Under the pieces are notes generated by a model. It was not told the DNA's origin and did not search any database. It saw nothing but the letters and a program-made list of their open reading frames with translations. A stretch of 60,232 nt of DNA from an uncultured Spartobacteria bacterium (lineage in GTDB: Bacteria; Verrucomicrobiota; Verrucomicrobiia; Chthoniobacterales; Chthoniobacteraceae): the NCBI GenBank assembly GCA_903933715.1, contig CAIZLD010000075.1:1-60232 (forward strand), in the 5' to 3' direction. This document shows positions 14,786-22,325 of this stretch, one piece after another (positions within the stretch are counted from its first letter, which is position 1; every line of letters starts with the position of its first letter). Position numbers and translations under genes: made by a program.

Positions 14786-16486
14786 CTATGCCCGTCCGCT
14801 CGCTTCGATCAATTCGGCAATCCGCTGCATCTTTGCGGCGCGGGTTTTGTCTTTGCCCCATTGGGCCGGGGTGGCATTGACCCGCTCGCTCCAGTTGGAA
14901 TCGGCCACCGCGCCGGGAACGTTGAACCGGGTCTTTTCGCAAAAGACATCCGTAATCATCACAATGGCGAGCCAGGAATTGCTTTGGAATAACGCGGAAA
15001 GCAATGCTTCGTGGATCGGATGGGTAATCGGCTTGATCCGGTCGATTCCAAACCCGCCGTAGTCGCAGAACTGGTCGAGATCCCATTTTGCCTGTTTGTC
15101 CCCTTTCTGTGCGGCGGCCGCCAGATCGTCCCAGATCGTGGCGAGCGGCACATGATCGTGGGTGGCATAGGTGACTACCGAGAGCCGGGTGTAATCCTCG
15201 CCGGGGACGATCCGCTGGTCGGGCTGATGTTCCCATTGAGGGATTTTAAACCCGGCGATCCCGAGCGAACCCAGGCTGGGGCGCACGTAATCGGGCACGA
15301 CCCCGAGATCTTCGCCAACGAGCCGGTACTCTCCGGCTTCCTCCAACAACGCCCGCAAATATTCCTCGCCATCGCGCCGGTTGGCATCCCGGTGCTCCTG
15401 AGTGGTGTCGTCACGCGGCGTAAAGTGAGGCAGATCGCCCCCCGTGATCGCCTGGGCTTGCTCTTGGGTCAGATACGTGAATTCCGCGTTGCGCTTGGGC
15501 CGCCACGGAAAGCTGTACATCCGGTAAAACCCGAGGATGTGGTCGATGCGGAAGAGATGAAAGATTTCCCGGACGGCCCGGACCCGCTGCCGCCACCAGG
15601 CAAAGTTGGTCTGGCGCAAAACGTCCCAGCGATAGAGCGGAACGCCCCAATTCTGGCCCCATTTTTCAGTAAACGGATCGGTTTTGAAAAAGGTCTCCGG
15701 CGGTGCTCCGCCCGACCAGCGCAAGTTGAAAATCTCCGGGTTGCAAAAGACATCCGAGCTGTAATAGCTCACGCCAATCGGAACATCCCCCATGAGGGCC
15801 ACCCCCTTGGAGTCGCAATAGACCTTGACCTCTCTCCATTGCTCGAATGCGATCCACTGGACGTATTGGAAAAACCGCATCTTCAATTCCAAGCGTTTCT
15901 GCACCTCCTCCTTTTGGACGGTAAGCCATTCCTGGGCGTTTTGAAGGGTCTGTTGCGACTCGGGCCAGGTATCCCACATCTCGGTCCCCCCGTTTTCGTC
16001 CATCAAGGCCCGGAACAGGGAATAGCCTTCGATCCAAGCCGAATGCTCTTTGAGCCACGCCCGGAACTTCCGGGGGCGCACGGTGTTTTTTGGCCCTTCC
16101 ATGAACTTCGCAAAAGCCACTTCCAATAAACGGCGCTTGAGCGGTTTGACCAGCCGGTATTTCACCGGCCCATCGCGCAATTCCGAAAGCGGAAAACCAT
16201 TGAGAACCTCTCGATAGGCTTCTTCGCTCAGGTCGGGGATGGTTTCCGGCGAGATCGCCAGCGAGCACGGGTCAATCGCCACCGAGGAGATCGCGTTGTA
16301 GGGAGAGTTGTCGTTGCCGGTTTCGTTGATCGGCAGAAGCTGGACGAGCCGGAAATTGTTTTCCGCAGCCCAGTCCACAAACTCGCGAAGGGCGGCGGTG
16401 TCGCCAATCCCCAGGTCATCTTCAGAGCGGAGCGCGAAGAGCGGAGCAAGAATACCGGCAAGAGGTTGATCAGGCGAAAGGTACAT
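14786..16486 (-). CDS. malQ: 4-alpha-glucanotransferase (amylomaltase, GH77)
   Basis: A 566-residue GH77 enzyme that transfers alpha-1,4-glucan segments between chains in maltodextrin and glycogen metabolism. The N-terminus LAGILAPLFALRSEDDLGIG and LVQLLPINETG..NSPY are family blocks; the catalytic aspartate lies in LFRIDHILGFYRMYSFPW, the acid/base glutamate in VGEDLGVVPDYV, and the stabilising site in ATHDH. Length is standard for bacterial MalQ. It is co-directional with the upstream small membrane protein and two-component genes, with a 94-base gap. A GH15 alpha-glucosidase at 57835-59964 may act on the same glucans. Confidence 0.95.
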   Translation of the reverse strand: MYLSPDQPLAGILAPLFALRSEDDLGIGDTAALREFVDWAAENNFRLVQLLPINETGNDNSPYNAISSVAIDPCSLAISPETIPDLSEEAYREVLNGFPLSELRDGPVKYRLVKPLKRRLLEVAFAKFMEGPKNTVRPRKFRAWLKEHSAWIEGYSLFRALMDENGGTEMWDTWPESQQTLQNAQEWLTVQKEEVQKRLELKMRFFQYVQWIAFEQWREVKVYCDSKGVALMGDVPIGVSYYSSDVFCNPEIFNLRWSGGAPPETFFKTDPFTEKWGQNWGVPLYRWDVLRQTNFAWWRQRVRAVREIFHLFRIDHILGFYRMYSFPWRPKRNAEFTYLTQEQAQAITGGDLPHFTPRDDTTQEHRDANRRDGEEYLRALLEEAGEYRLVGEDLGVVPDYVRPSLGSLGIAGFKIPQWEHQPDQRIVPGEDYTRLSVVTYATHDHVPLATIWDDLAAAAQKGDKQAKWDLDQFCDYGGFGIDRIKPITHPIHEALLSALFQSNSWLAIVMITDVFCEKTRFNVPGAVADSNWSERVNATPAQWGKDKTRAAKMQRIAELIEASGRA

Positions 16487-16580
16487 GGTGTGTTAAGCAT
16501 CGCCGTTCCCGCACCGTTCCGCAAGCCCGCAAGCGCCGGAAACAACGGGCTCGACGCATCAAAAAAGAGGGAAGGGAGAT

Positions 16581-16766
16581 TTAACGGGCCGGGGCGTGCG
16601 TGTGAGCTTCGATCGGGAGCGGCTTCAAGGTTTCAAGCCGGGAACGCTGTGCCCGGTCCGCGGCTCCCAGGAGAGCGAAAAGGGCGTAGAGGGCCACGAA
16701 AACCGCTCCCAGAATGGCGGCGGCTTTCGTTCCAAAAATCGGAACAGGAGAACGGGAATCAGTCAT
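16581..16766 (-). CDS. Small single-span membrane protein
   Basis: A 61-residue protein with one hydrophobic segment (AAAILGAVFVALYALFALLG, residues about 15-34). Function unknown. It begins two bases after the stop of the response regulator on the same strand, which supports it as the third gene of the kinase-regulator unit. Confidence 0.55.
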   Translation of the reverse strand: MTDSRSPVPIFGTKAAAILGAVFVALYALFALLGAADRAQRSRLETLKPLPIEAHTHAPAR

Positions 16767-16768
16767 GC

Positions 16769-17143
16769 TTATTCGGGATCGGGAAGGTTTTCACGGATAC
16801 AGGCGATCAAGGCGTCCAGGCTGACCGGCTTGGAAAGGAACGGGAATCCACCGATCAGCCCACCGGGAATCGGATCTTTTTCCGAAACAATCGCACTCAG
16901 GAAGATAATTGGAATGTGGGCCAAAGCGGAGTCCTTGCGGATGCAAGCGGCAATGTCTCCGCCGTCCATCTTCGGCATTACGACGTCCAGGAGGATCAAA
17001 TCAGGGCGCACCCGGCGCACGCTTTCCATGGCGCGGGTGGCATCGTTTTCCTCAAAGACTTCGTATCCCCCGGCCTGCTGCAACGTAAGCTTCATCAGCC
17101 GGGTGAAGCCGGCTTCGTCGTCGATGATGAGGATTTTGTTCAT
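16769..17143 (-). CDS. Single-domain response regulator
   Basis: A 124-residue receiver protein without output domain. The acidic pair D8-D9 is in IIDDE, the phosphorylated aspartate is D53 in LLDVVMPKMDG, the conserved serine lies in FLSAI and the lysine in FLSKPVS. It starts one base after the stop of the PAS histidine kinase (17145), so the two genes are translated together and the kinase is its probable phosphodonor. The ATG at 17143 is used because the conserved strand MNKILIIDDE starts there. Confidence 0.9.
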   Translation of the reverse strand: MNKILIIDDEAGFTRLMKLTLQQAGGYEVFEENDATRAMESVRRVRPDLILLDVVMPKMDGGDIAACIRKDSALAHIPIIFLSAIVSEKDPIPGGLIGGFPFLSKPVSLDALIACIRENLPDPE

Positions 17144-17144
17144 T

Positions 17145-18362
17145 CTAATCGGTTTCCGCTTTGAAAAGGACGCTAGCACAGGCGCCCCCTTCAGGGCGAT
17201 TTCTAATTTCAATGGAGCCGCCGTGGAGGTCGATAATGGTTTTGGTGACGGTTAACCCGAGACCGGTCCCCTGCCCTGTCGGTTTGGTGGTGAAAAACGG
17301 CTCAAAGATTTTGCCCAGCATCGATTCGGGAATGCCAGGGCCGGTATCACAAACGTCCACGGCGACCAGATGCGCTCCCAGGCGGAAGTTGTCGTTGGGG
17401 TTGATGTTTTCCCCCATCCCGGTCACCTGCCGCAGGGAGGTCCGCACGGTCAGCGTCCCGCCGTTCTCCATTGCGTAGGCGGCATTGGTAAAAAGGTTCA
17501 CCAGCACTTGCTCGATTTTTGTGGCATCGAGCCGCACCGGGGGGAGGCGCTCGTCGAGTTCCTCGACCAGTTTGATGTGATGCCCTCCCAATTCGCCGCG
17601 CACCAACACGAGCGCATGGCGGATCAACCGATTGATCTCCTGCGGTTCCAGGTTGAGCTTCTTGGGTGCCGAAAAGTCGAGCAATTCCCGGATCACACCA
17701 TCGGCTCGCTCCACGGCCGAGCCGATTTCGGAGAGGATCGTCCGGATATTGGGATCTTCAAAAGTGCGGCTGTTGAGGTATTCGAGTCCCATGGTGATGA
17801 TGGCCAGCGGGTTTTTGACTTCGTGGGCAACTCCCGCCGCAAGCCGTCCCACCAACTTCATCTTCTCGGCTTCGACGAGTTGAAGCTGGACGGAACGCAA
17901 TTCTTCCAGTGCTTGAACCAACTCGCCGCGGCTGCGCAAAAGGTCCGCATTGACGGTTTGCAGCGCCTGCTGGGCTCGCTTTTCCCCGGTGATATCGCGC
18001 GACATGCCGAACGTCCCCACGACCCGCCCCTCCCGGTCGCAAAGCACCGCTTTGGAACTCAAGAGCCAGACAACCCCGCCCGGGCGCACATGCCGCTCGA
18101 GTTTGTCGGTTACCGGGCGCCCGGTTTGCATGATGCAAAGCTCATCTTGCCATTGTTCCCGCGCCTTCGCCTCGGGGTAAAAGTCAAAATCGGTCTTGCC
18201 GATCGCCTCTGCCGGATCGTTCAACCCGAAATAGGCCGCCAGCGCGCGGTTGATCCGCAGGAACCGGCCCTCGGTATCCTTGAAATAGAGGTAGTCCGGG
18301 CTCGATTCGAGCATCGCGTGCAAGAAGAGCCGCTCGGTCTCGATCTGAGTCGGGGAGGACAT
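17145..18362 (-). CDS. PAS domain sensor histidine kinase
   Basis: A 405-residue soluble hybrid-type sensor kinase with no membrane span. Residues about 10-130 form a PAS domain ([20 protein letters not shown] followed by [10 protein letters not shown]), then a coiled region, the H box [20 protein letters not shown], the N box [17 protein letters not shown], the G1 box [12 protein letters not shown] and the G2 box [14 protein letters not shown]. The form resembles NtrB/ZraS-type kinases. It is the first gene of the unit with the single-domain receiver. Confidence 0.92.
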   Translation of the reverse strand: MSSPTQIETERLFLHAMLESSPDYLYFKDTEGRFLRINRALAAYFGLNDPAEAIGKTDFDFYPEAKAREQWQDELCIMQTGRPVTDKLERHVRPGGVVWLLSSKAVLCDREGRVVGTFGMSRDITGEKRAQQALQTVNADLLRSRGELVQALEELRSVQLQLVEAEKMKLVGRLAAGVAHEVKNPLAIITMGLEYLNSRTFEDPNIRTILSEIGSAVERADGVIRELLDFSAPKKLNLEPQEINRLIRHALVLVRGELGGHHIKLVEELDERLPPVRLDATKIEQVLVNLFTNAAYAMENGGTLTVRTSLRQVTGMGENINPNDNFRLGAHLVAVDVCDTGPGIPESMLGKIFEPFFTTKPTGQGTGLGLTVTKTIIDLHGGSIEIRNRPEGGACASVLFKAETD

Positions 18363-18402
18363 GGCGCCACCTTACCCCCGCTTCGCCGATTCCGCGAGTC
18401 AC

Positions 18403-18437
18403 AAAAAAAGCCCGGCGCTTTGCAGGCCGGGCTTTTG
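18403..18437 (-). terminator. Rho-independent terminator of the DUF3313 gene
   Basis: AAAAGCCCGGC pairs with GCCGGGCTTTT around a short loop. Read on the minus strand the stem is followed by seven T residues, downstream of the gene ending at 18572 and before the PAS kinase start. Confidence 0.8.
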
Positions 18438-18469
18438 GTTTTACCAGAGCGTATAATTCAGAGGTTATA

Positions 18470-18563
18470 TCCGCAGATTGCGCAGATGAACGCAGATTCT
18501 GAAACACAAGAAATGACCTCGAAACCCTTTCTGGAAATCTGTGAAATCTGCGTAATCTGCGGA
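18470..18563. repeat. Dispersed inverted repeat, 'CGCAGAT' family
   Basis: TCCGCAGATTGCGCAGATGA at 18470 is mirrored by a right arm ending TCTGCGTAATCTGCGGA at 18563. Same family as 14087-14160 but longer and better conserved. It lies between the DUF3313 gene stop and its terminator. Confidence 0.8.
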
Positions 18564-18571
18564 CCCTTCTG

Positions 18572-19306
18572 TCAGAACGGGTTGAGGGTGACCCGCATCG
18601 CTCCGGCCACCCGGTGGTCGCTCGGGGTCGTGGCGAGTTCCTCCATTTGCCTGGCCCAATCGTCAATGGCCTTGCGGTTATGAGCCGTCGATGAGTAATC
18701 ACGGAACGAGAAGAGGGTCAGTTTATCGCGCTGGCGGTCGGCGTATTGCGATAGCAGTTCGCCCGTCTCGCCGTTGCGGATTTTTGCCTCAAAGGCGATG
18801 TTGCCGTGCGTAAATGCCGACCCGATCAGGTTGGCCCCCGGCACGACGACCCCGGCCCCGGTGCTGACTACGTTCCCCGCGATGTTGGTCGGTTTCCATT
18901 CGACCAGCGCCAGTTCAAGCACCAGCGTGCGCGCTCCCGGCTGGCGCACCACCCGGTATTGTCCGCCCCGGGCAAACTCTCTCTGAAACCGCTCACGCAT
19001 ATAAGCGGCCATTTTCTCCGCCTCGGCCCGTTGCTTTGCGGTTCCATTAAGATAGGCGGTGTTGACCGGCAGGATCACGATCCGGTCAAACCGCTGCACT
19101 CGGGCCCAGGCCCGGGGCGACCCGTTCCGCCATACCCGATCAAACGGCGAGCGCCCGGCATCGGCCCTCATCTCTTGCGGGTTTACGAGAAAACCCGAAG
19201 GCTGCGCGGGGCTCGCTTTCAAAATCCCGGCCTGCGCCGAAACGGCAATTCCCGCCGAGATAAACGCAATCCCCACCCAACTTATTGAACGGCAAAATAG
19301 CTTCAT
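18572..19306 (-). CDS. DUF3313-like exported protein
   Basis: A 244-residue exported protein with a signal peptide (IAFISAGIAVSAQA) . The core ASPAQPSGFLVNPQEM, VWRNG....YDRIVILPVNTAYL-type segments, FVREFARGGQYRVVRQPGAR-like region and a glycine-rich GAGVVVPGANLIGSA stretch match the DUF3313 family of putative outer-membrane lipoproteins, although the lipobox cysteine is not evident here. Role unknown. Followed by a dispersed repeat and a clear terminator. It is divergent from the YhbY gene. Confidence 0.75.
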   Translation of the reverse strand: MKLFCRSISWVGIAFISAGIAVSAQAGILKASPAQPSGFLVNPQEMRADAGRSPFDRVWRNGSPRAWARVQRFDRIVILPVNTAYLNGTAKQRAEAEKMAAYMRERFQREFARGGQYRVVRQPGARTLVLELALVEWKPTNIAGNVVSTGAGVVVPGANLIGSAFTHGNIAFEAKIRNGETGELLSQYADRQRDKLTLFSFRDYSSTAHNRKAIDDWARQMEELATTPSDHRVAGAMRVTLNPF

Positions 19307-19365
19307 ATACAGCTACGTTCGGACGAAGCCCCCTTTCCGTTCTTGAGTTCCCACCGGATCGCGGC

Positions 19366-19665
19366 ATGATGGAACGCTTGCAACCGCAACTGACATCCGC
19401 TGACCGGCGCGCCCTCAAAGGCAAAGCGCAACATCTTGAACCCGTCCTCAAAGTGGGGCATAGCGGCGTGACCGAGGCGTTCCTCGCCAGCGTCCGCAAC
19501 GAACTGGCCCTTCACGAGCTGATCAAGGTTAAATTCGTCGCCTTCAAAGAGAAAAGACGGGAATTAGCCTCACAAATTGCCGAATCGAGCGAAAGCGCCC
19601 TGGTCCAAGTCGTCGGCCACGTCGCGGTCCTCTATAAGCCAAGACCGTCAGACTCCGCTCGTTAG
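19366..19665 (+). CDS. yhbY: YhbY/CRS1-type RNA-binding protein
   Basis: A 99-residue protein with the CRM (YhbY) fold: LTSADRRALKGKAQHLEPVL, VGHSGVTEAFLASVRNEL, LHELIKVKF and the C-terminal VVGHVAVLYKPR. Bacterial YhbY associates with pre-50S ribosomal particles. The ATG at 19366 (or the next codon) is chosen; the frame is open upstream but those codons overlap the promoter region. Confidence 0.88.
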   Translation: MMERLQPQLTSADRRALKGKAQHLEPVLKVGHSGVTEAFLASVRNELALHELIKVKFVAFKEKRRELASQIAESSESALVQVVGHVAVLYKPRPSDSAR

Positions 19666-19739
19666 AGGATCGTCGTAAAAATACCCCGGGTGCAAAATAG
19701 TTGGAACTTTTTGAGTTTTAGCGGGTTCAATCCGATGAA

Positions 19740-20093
19740 ATGAACACCGAAAACTGCAATCCTAACGATCCCTTGTGGGATCTCTTGGGCCAAGCCGAAA
19801 CGGTAAAAGTTTCCCCCTACTTTGTACGAAATGTCCTGCGCGAGGTCCGCCTGGCCGAGGCCGATCGGCAACTCCAACCCCAAATCGGCCTGGCATTAAT
19901 TTTGAAGCGATGGAGGCTTATCCTGGCCGGATGTGCAGCCCTCTTGGTGGTCGCCTCAACTTCGACGGTTTTTTTCCAGGACCATAAAAACACGCTGGTC
20001 TTGCGCTCTGGAGATGTGGAGGTAATCTGCAACCTTGACGAACTTCTGGCCTCGGAAGATTCAGCTCTATGGCTCAAAAAAACGGTTTATTGA
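19740..20093 (+). CDS. Small membrane protein, anti-sigma-like
   Basis: A 117-residue protein with one transmembrane segment (LILAGCAALLVVASTSTVFF, about residues 60-79) and a short acidic C-terminus. The N-terminal cytoplasmic part (PLWDLLGQAETVKVSPYFVRN) recalls small proteins encoded after ECF sigma factors, but no sigma-factor gene is present. It overlaps the next gene by 25 bases. Confidence 0.6.
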   Translation: MNTENCNPNDPLWDLLGQAETVKVSPYFVRNVLREVRLAEADRQLQPQIGLALILKRWRLILAGCAALLVVASTSTVFFQDHKNTLVLRSGDVEVICNLDELLASEDSALWLKKTVY

Positions 20094-20608
20094 TTTTCCT
20101 CGCCGCGCTCGGTTTTCAAGCCGCGTTGATCGAGGGAAAAGCGGGGAATCCCCAACCGTCTCCCCCAGCGGCGGCTCCTTCGGCCACCCCCACTCCTGTT
20201 CCGATTGCCGCCCCGACTCCGGCTCCGGCGGCGGCCCATCCTGTTCCTCCGGCAACCGGGCTCGAAAACCTCACTCCGGAACAACGCCAGCGGTTTCAGA
20301 AAAACCTGGAGCGCTGGAAGAAGCTGCCCAAAGTTCAACAGGACGAGTTGCGCAGGGAGGCCAATTTTCATCGCGAACGGATTCTCCAGGAGATCAACGA
20401 AGCAATCGAGAAAACGGGGTTGAAGCTCGACGAGCAACAACGCCAGGTCTTTACCTACCGTTACGCTCAGGAACGCCGCACTCTGGAGGAAAAATTGCGG
20501 GAAACGGTCGAAGAGAAGCGGCGCGAAGCGATCTCGGAACTCATTTGGCAATTAAGCGCCGAATTCCAGCCGCTTCCGCCCGATCCTTCCGGATCGCCTA
20601 AACGTTAG
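20069..20608 (+). CDS. Exported DUF3106-like protein
   Basis: A 179-residue protein with a signal peptide (GLLIFLAALGFQAALIEGKA), a Pro/Ala-rich linker of about 40 residues, and a charged helical domain with LTPEQRQRFQKNLERWKKLP and ERRTLEEKLRETVEEKRREA, which resembles the DUF3106/periplasmic helical family. It probably sits in the periplasm and works with the preceding membrane protein, with which it overlaps. Confidence 0.65.
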   Translation: MAQKNGLLIFLAALGFQAALIEGKAGNPQPSPPAAAPSATPTPVPIAAPTPAPAAAHPVPPATGLENLTPEQRQRFQKNLERWKKLPKVQQDELRREANFHRERILQEINEAIEKTGLKLDEQQRQVFTYRYAQERRTLEEKLRETVEEKRREAISELIWQLSAEFQPLPPDPSGSPKR

Positions 20609-21311
20609 GCCGTTTCTTCCGATAACGGTTCAGCAGTTTCCAGAAGCGGAGCCCATCCCGGATCGGCTTGATCTTACTGGTCTCATCCGCATAAACGGTT
20701 GTCACCGGCACATTGCCGATCCGATAACCGTTCTGCGATGCGATCAGAAGCATCTCCGACTCGTAATCATACGAATTGCTTTCGCAAAAAAGGTGCGGAA
20801 TTACCTCCCGATGGATCATGCGGAAACCGCATTGGGAATCCGGAATCGATTGCCGGCATAAACGGCTGATCATCCAGGACATAAACCGGTTGGTGTACAA
20901 ACGGACCCGCGGCATTCCATCAGTTTCGTGCATCCGATTGCCAACCCAGATTCCGCACAAGTCGCCGGAGTCCGAAGCGGCGGCGGAAAGAAAACGGCCG
21001 ATTTCGCCCGGCAAATGCTGACCATCGGCGTCCAGGATGAGCACGTAATCGAATTCGCGTTCCAACAACGCCCGCAACCCGGTCTTGATGGCCGCGCCTT
21101 TGCCGGAGTTTTCGGGATGAATGATGACTTCCGCCCCGGCCTGGCGCGCGCAATCAGCGGTGGCATCCGGCGAACCGTCGTCGATGACCAGCACGGTTCC
21201 GAGTTGCTCGCAGACACGCTGCACCACCTCGCCGATGTGGGCGGCTTCGCGGTAAGCTGGAATCAAGGCGGCGACTTTGGACGGGTTGAACCGGTTCGGG
21301 GCGGTGCTCAT
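20598..21311 (-). CDS. Family 2 glycosyltransferase (polyprenyl-phosphate sugar transferase type)
   Basis: A 237-residue GT-A enzyme like dolichyl/undecaprenyl-phosphate mannosyl- or glucosyltransferases. It shows the start VAALIPAYREAAHIGEVV, the nucleotide site VLVIDDGSPDATAD, the metal motif ILDADGQHLP and the acceptor region SQCGFRMIHREV. No membrane anchor is present. Its ATG overlaps the lipA stop as ATGA, so both are translated together even though the functions are unrelated. Confidence 0.9.
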   Translation of the reverse strand: MSTAPNRFNPSKVAALIPAYREAAHIGEVVQRVCEQLGTVLVIDDGSPDATADCARQAGAEVIIHPENSGKGAAIKTGLRALLEREFDYVLILDADGQHLPGEIGRFLSAAASDSGDLCGIWVGNRMHETDGMPRVRLYTNRFMSWMISRLCRQSIPDSQCGFRMIHREVIPHLFCESNSYDYESEMLLIASQNGYRIGNVPVTTVYADETSKIKPIRDGLRFWKLLNRYRKKRPNV

Positions 21312-22243
21312 TTGGTATGAGAATCCTTCGTGGGATCGTATTCCGCCGCGTGGTAGGAACTCCGGACCAACGGGCCGCTGGCCACATGTTGGAACCCTTT
21401 TTCGATTCCAATCTTGCGATATTCCTCAAATTTTTCCGGCGTCACATATTCGACGACCGGAAGGTGGCTGGGGGTGGGACGCAGGTATTGACCGAGGGTG
21501 AGCACTTGCACGCCGACGGCCCGCAGGTCGTCCATGGAAGCCAGGATTTCCTCTTCCCGTTCGCCCAGCCCCAGCATCAGGCCGCTTTTGGTGGCGATGG
21601 ACGGGGCCAGTTCCCGGAATTGCTCGAGCACTTGGAGCGAAAGCCGGTATTTGGCCCGGGAACGAACCAGCGGGGTAAGCCGTTCGACAGTTTCCAGGTT
21701 GTGATTGAACACGTCGGGCGCGGCGTCGGCCACGGTTTGGAGCGATTCGAGCCGCCCGTTGAAATCAGGCGTAAGCACCTCAACCACGAGCGCGGGGCTC
21801 AACGCCCGGATGGCCCGGATGGTCTGGGCGAAATGCTCCGCGCCGCCATCCTCGATATCGTCCCGGCACACTGAGGTGAGCACAATGTGGCGCAGCTTGA
21901 GCCGTCCGATGGCCTCGGCAACGCGGCGCGGTTCGTCGGGATCGAGCGGAAACGGCTTGGCGGTATCGACCGCGCAGAAGCCGCACGCCCGGGTGCAGCG
22001 TTCCCCGGCGATCATGAACGTGGCGGTCCCGGCGCTCCAGCACTCCCAGCGATTGGGACATTGGGCCTCTTCGCAGACGGTCACCAGGTGCAGATCGGAA
22101 ATGAGCGACTTGGTCGAATGAAACACGGGGCTGGAAGGAAACCGGACCCTCAGCCAGTCGGGTTTCCGTTTTTGATGAAGCGCAGGGTCTATTTTCACGA
22201 TTTTTGATAGTGCTCCGTTTGGGTGGCTGGCAATGGGAGCCAT
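21308..22243 (-). CDS. lipA: Lipoyl synthase
   Basis: A 311-residue radical-SAM enzyme that inserts two sulfurs into octanoyl groups on lipoyl domains. The auxiliary cluster motif CX4CX5C is in VCEEAQCPNRWECW and the radical-SAM motif CX3CX2C in CTRACGFC. The C-terminal ARG-type block is RSSYHAAE with the conserved RSSY serine ligand. Length is normal. No lipB is visible; downstream is the overlapping glycosyltransferase. Confidence 0.97.
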   Translation of the reverse strand: MAPIASHPNGALSKIVKIDPALHQKRKPDWLRVRFPSSPVFHSTKSLISDLHLVTVCEEAQCPNRWECWSAGTATFMIAGERCTRACGFCAVDTAKPFPLDPDEPRRVAEAIGRLKLRHIVLTSVCRDDIEDGGAEHFAQTIRAIRALSPALVVEVLTPDFNGRLESLQTVADAAPDVFNHNLETVERLTPLVRSRAKYRLSLQVLEQFRELAPSIATKSGLMLGLGEREEEILASMDDLRAVGVQVLTLGQYLRPTPSHLPVVEYVTPEKFEEYRKIGIEKGFQHVASGPLVRSSYHAAEYDPTKDSHTK

Positions 22244-22325
22244 ATTCTATGGCAATTCCCGACGGTTCGCCAAGCATTGTCTTGAAGGCGGCATAACTCC
22301 TGCTAATGAAGTTCATTGTTTTCCG

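Noticed and set aside
15011-16129. Long plus-strand frame opposite malQ
   Set aside because: The minus frame has all GH77 motifs; the opposite frame is a GC-driven shadow.
16581-16766. Treating the 61-residue frame as a shadow
   Set aside because: Kept as a gene because it has a clear membrane span and follows the response regulator by 2 bases, though confidence is modest.
14087-18563. CRISPR array from the CGCAGAT repeats
   Set aside because: There are only scattered inverted copies with no regular spacing and no cas genes.
17370-18683. Long plus-strand frame opposite the PAS kinase
   Set aside because: Runs through a terminator hairpin and a dispersed repeat; the kinase on the other strand is complete.
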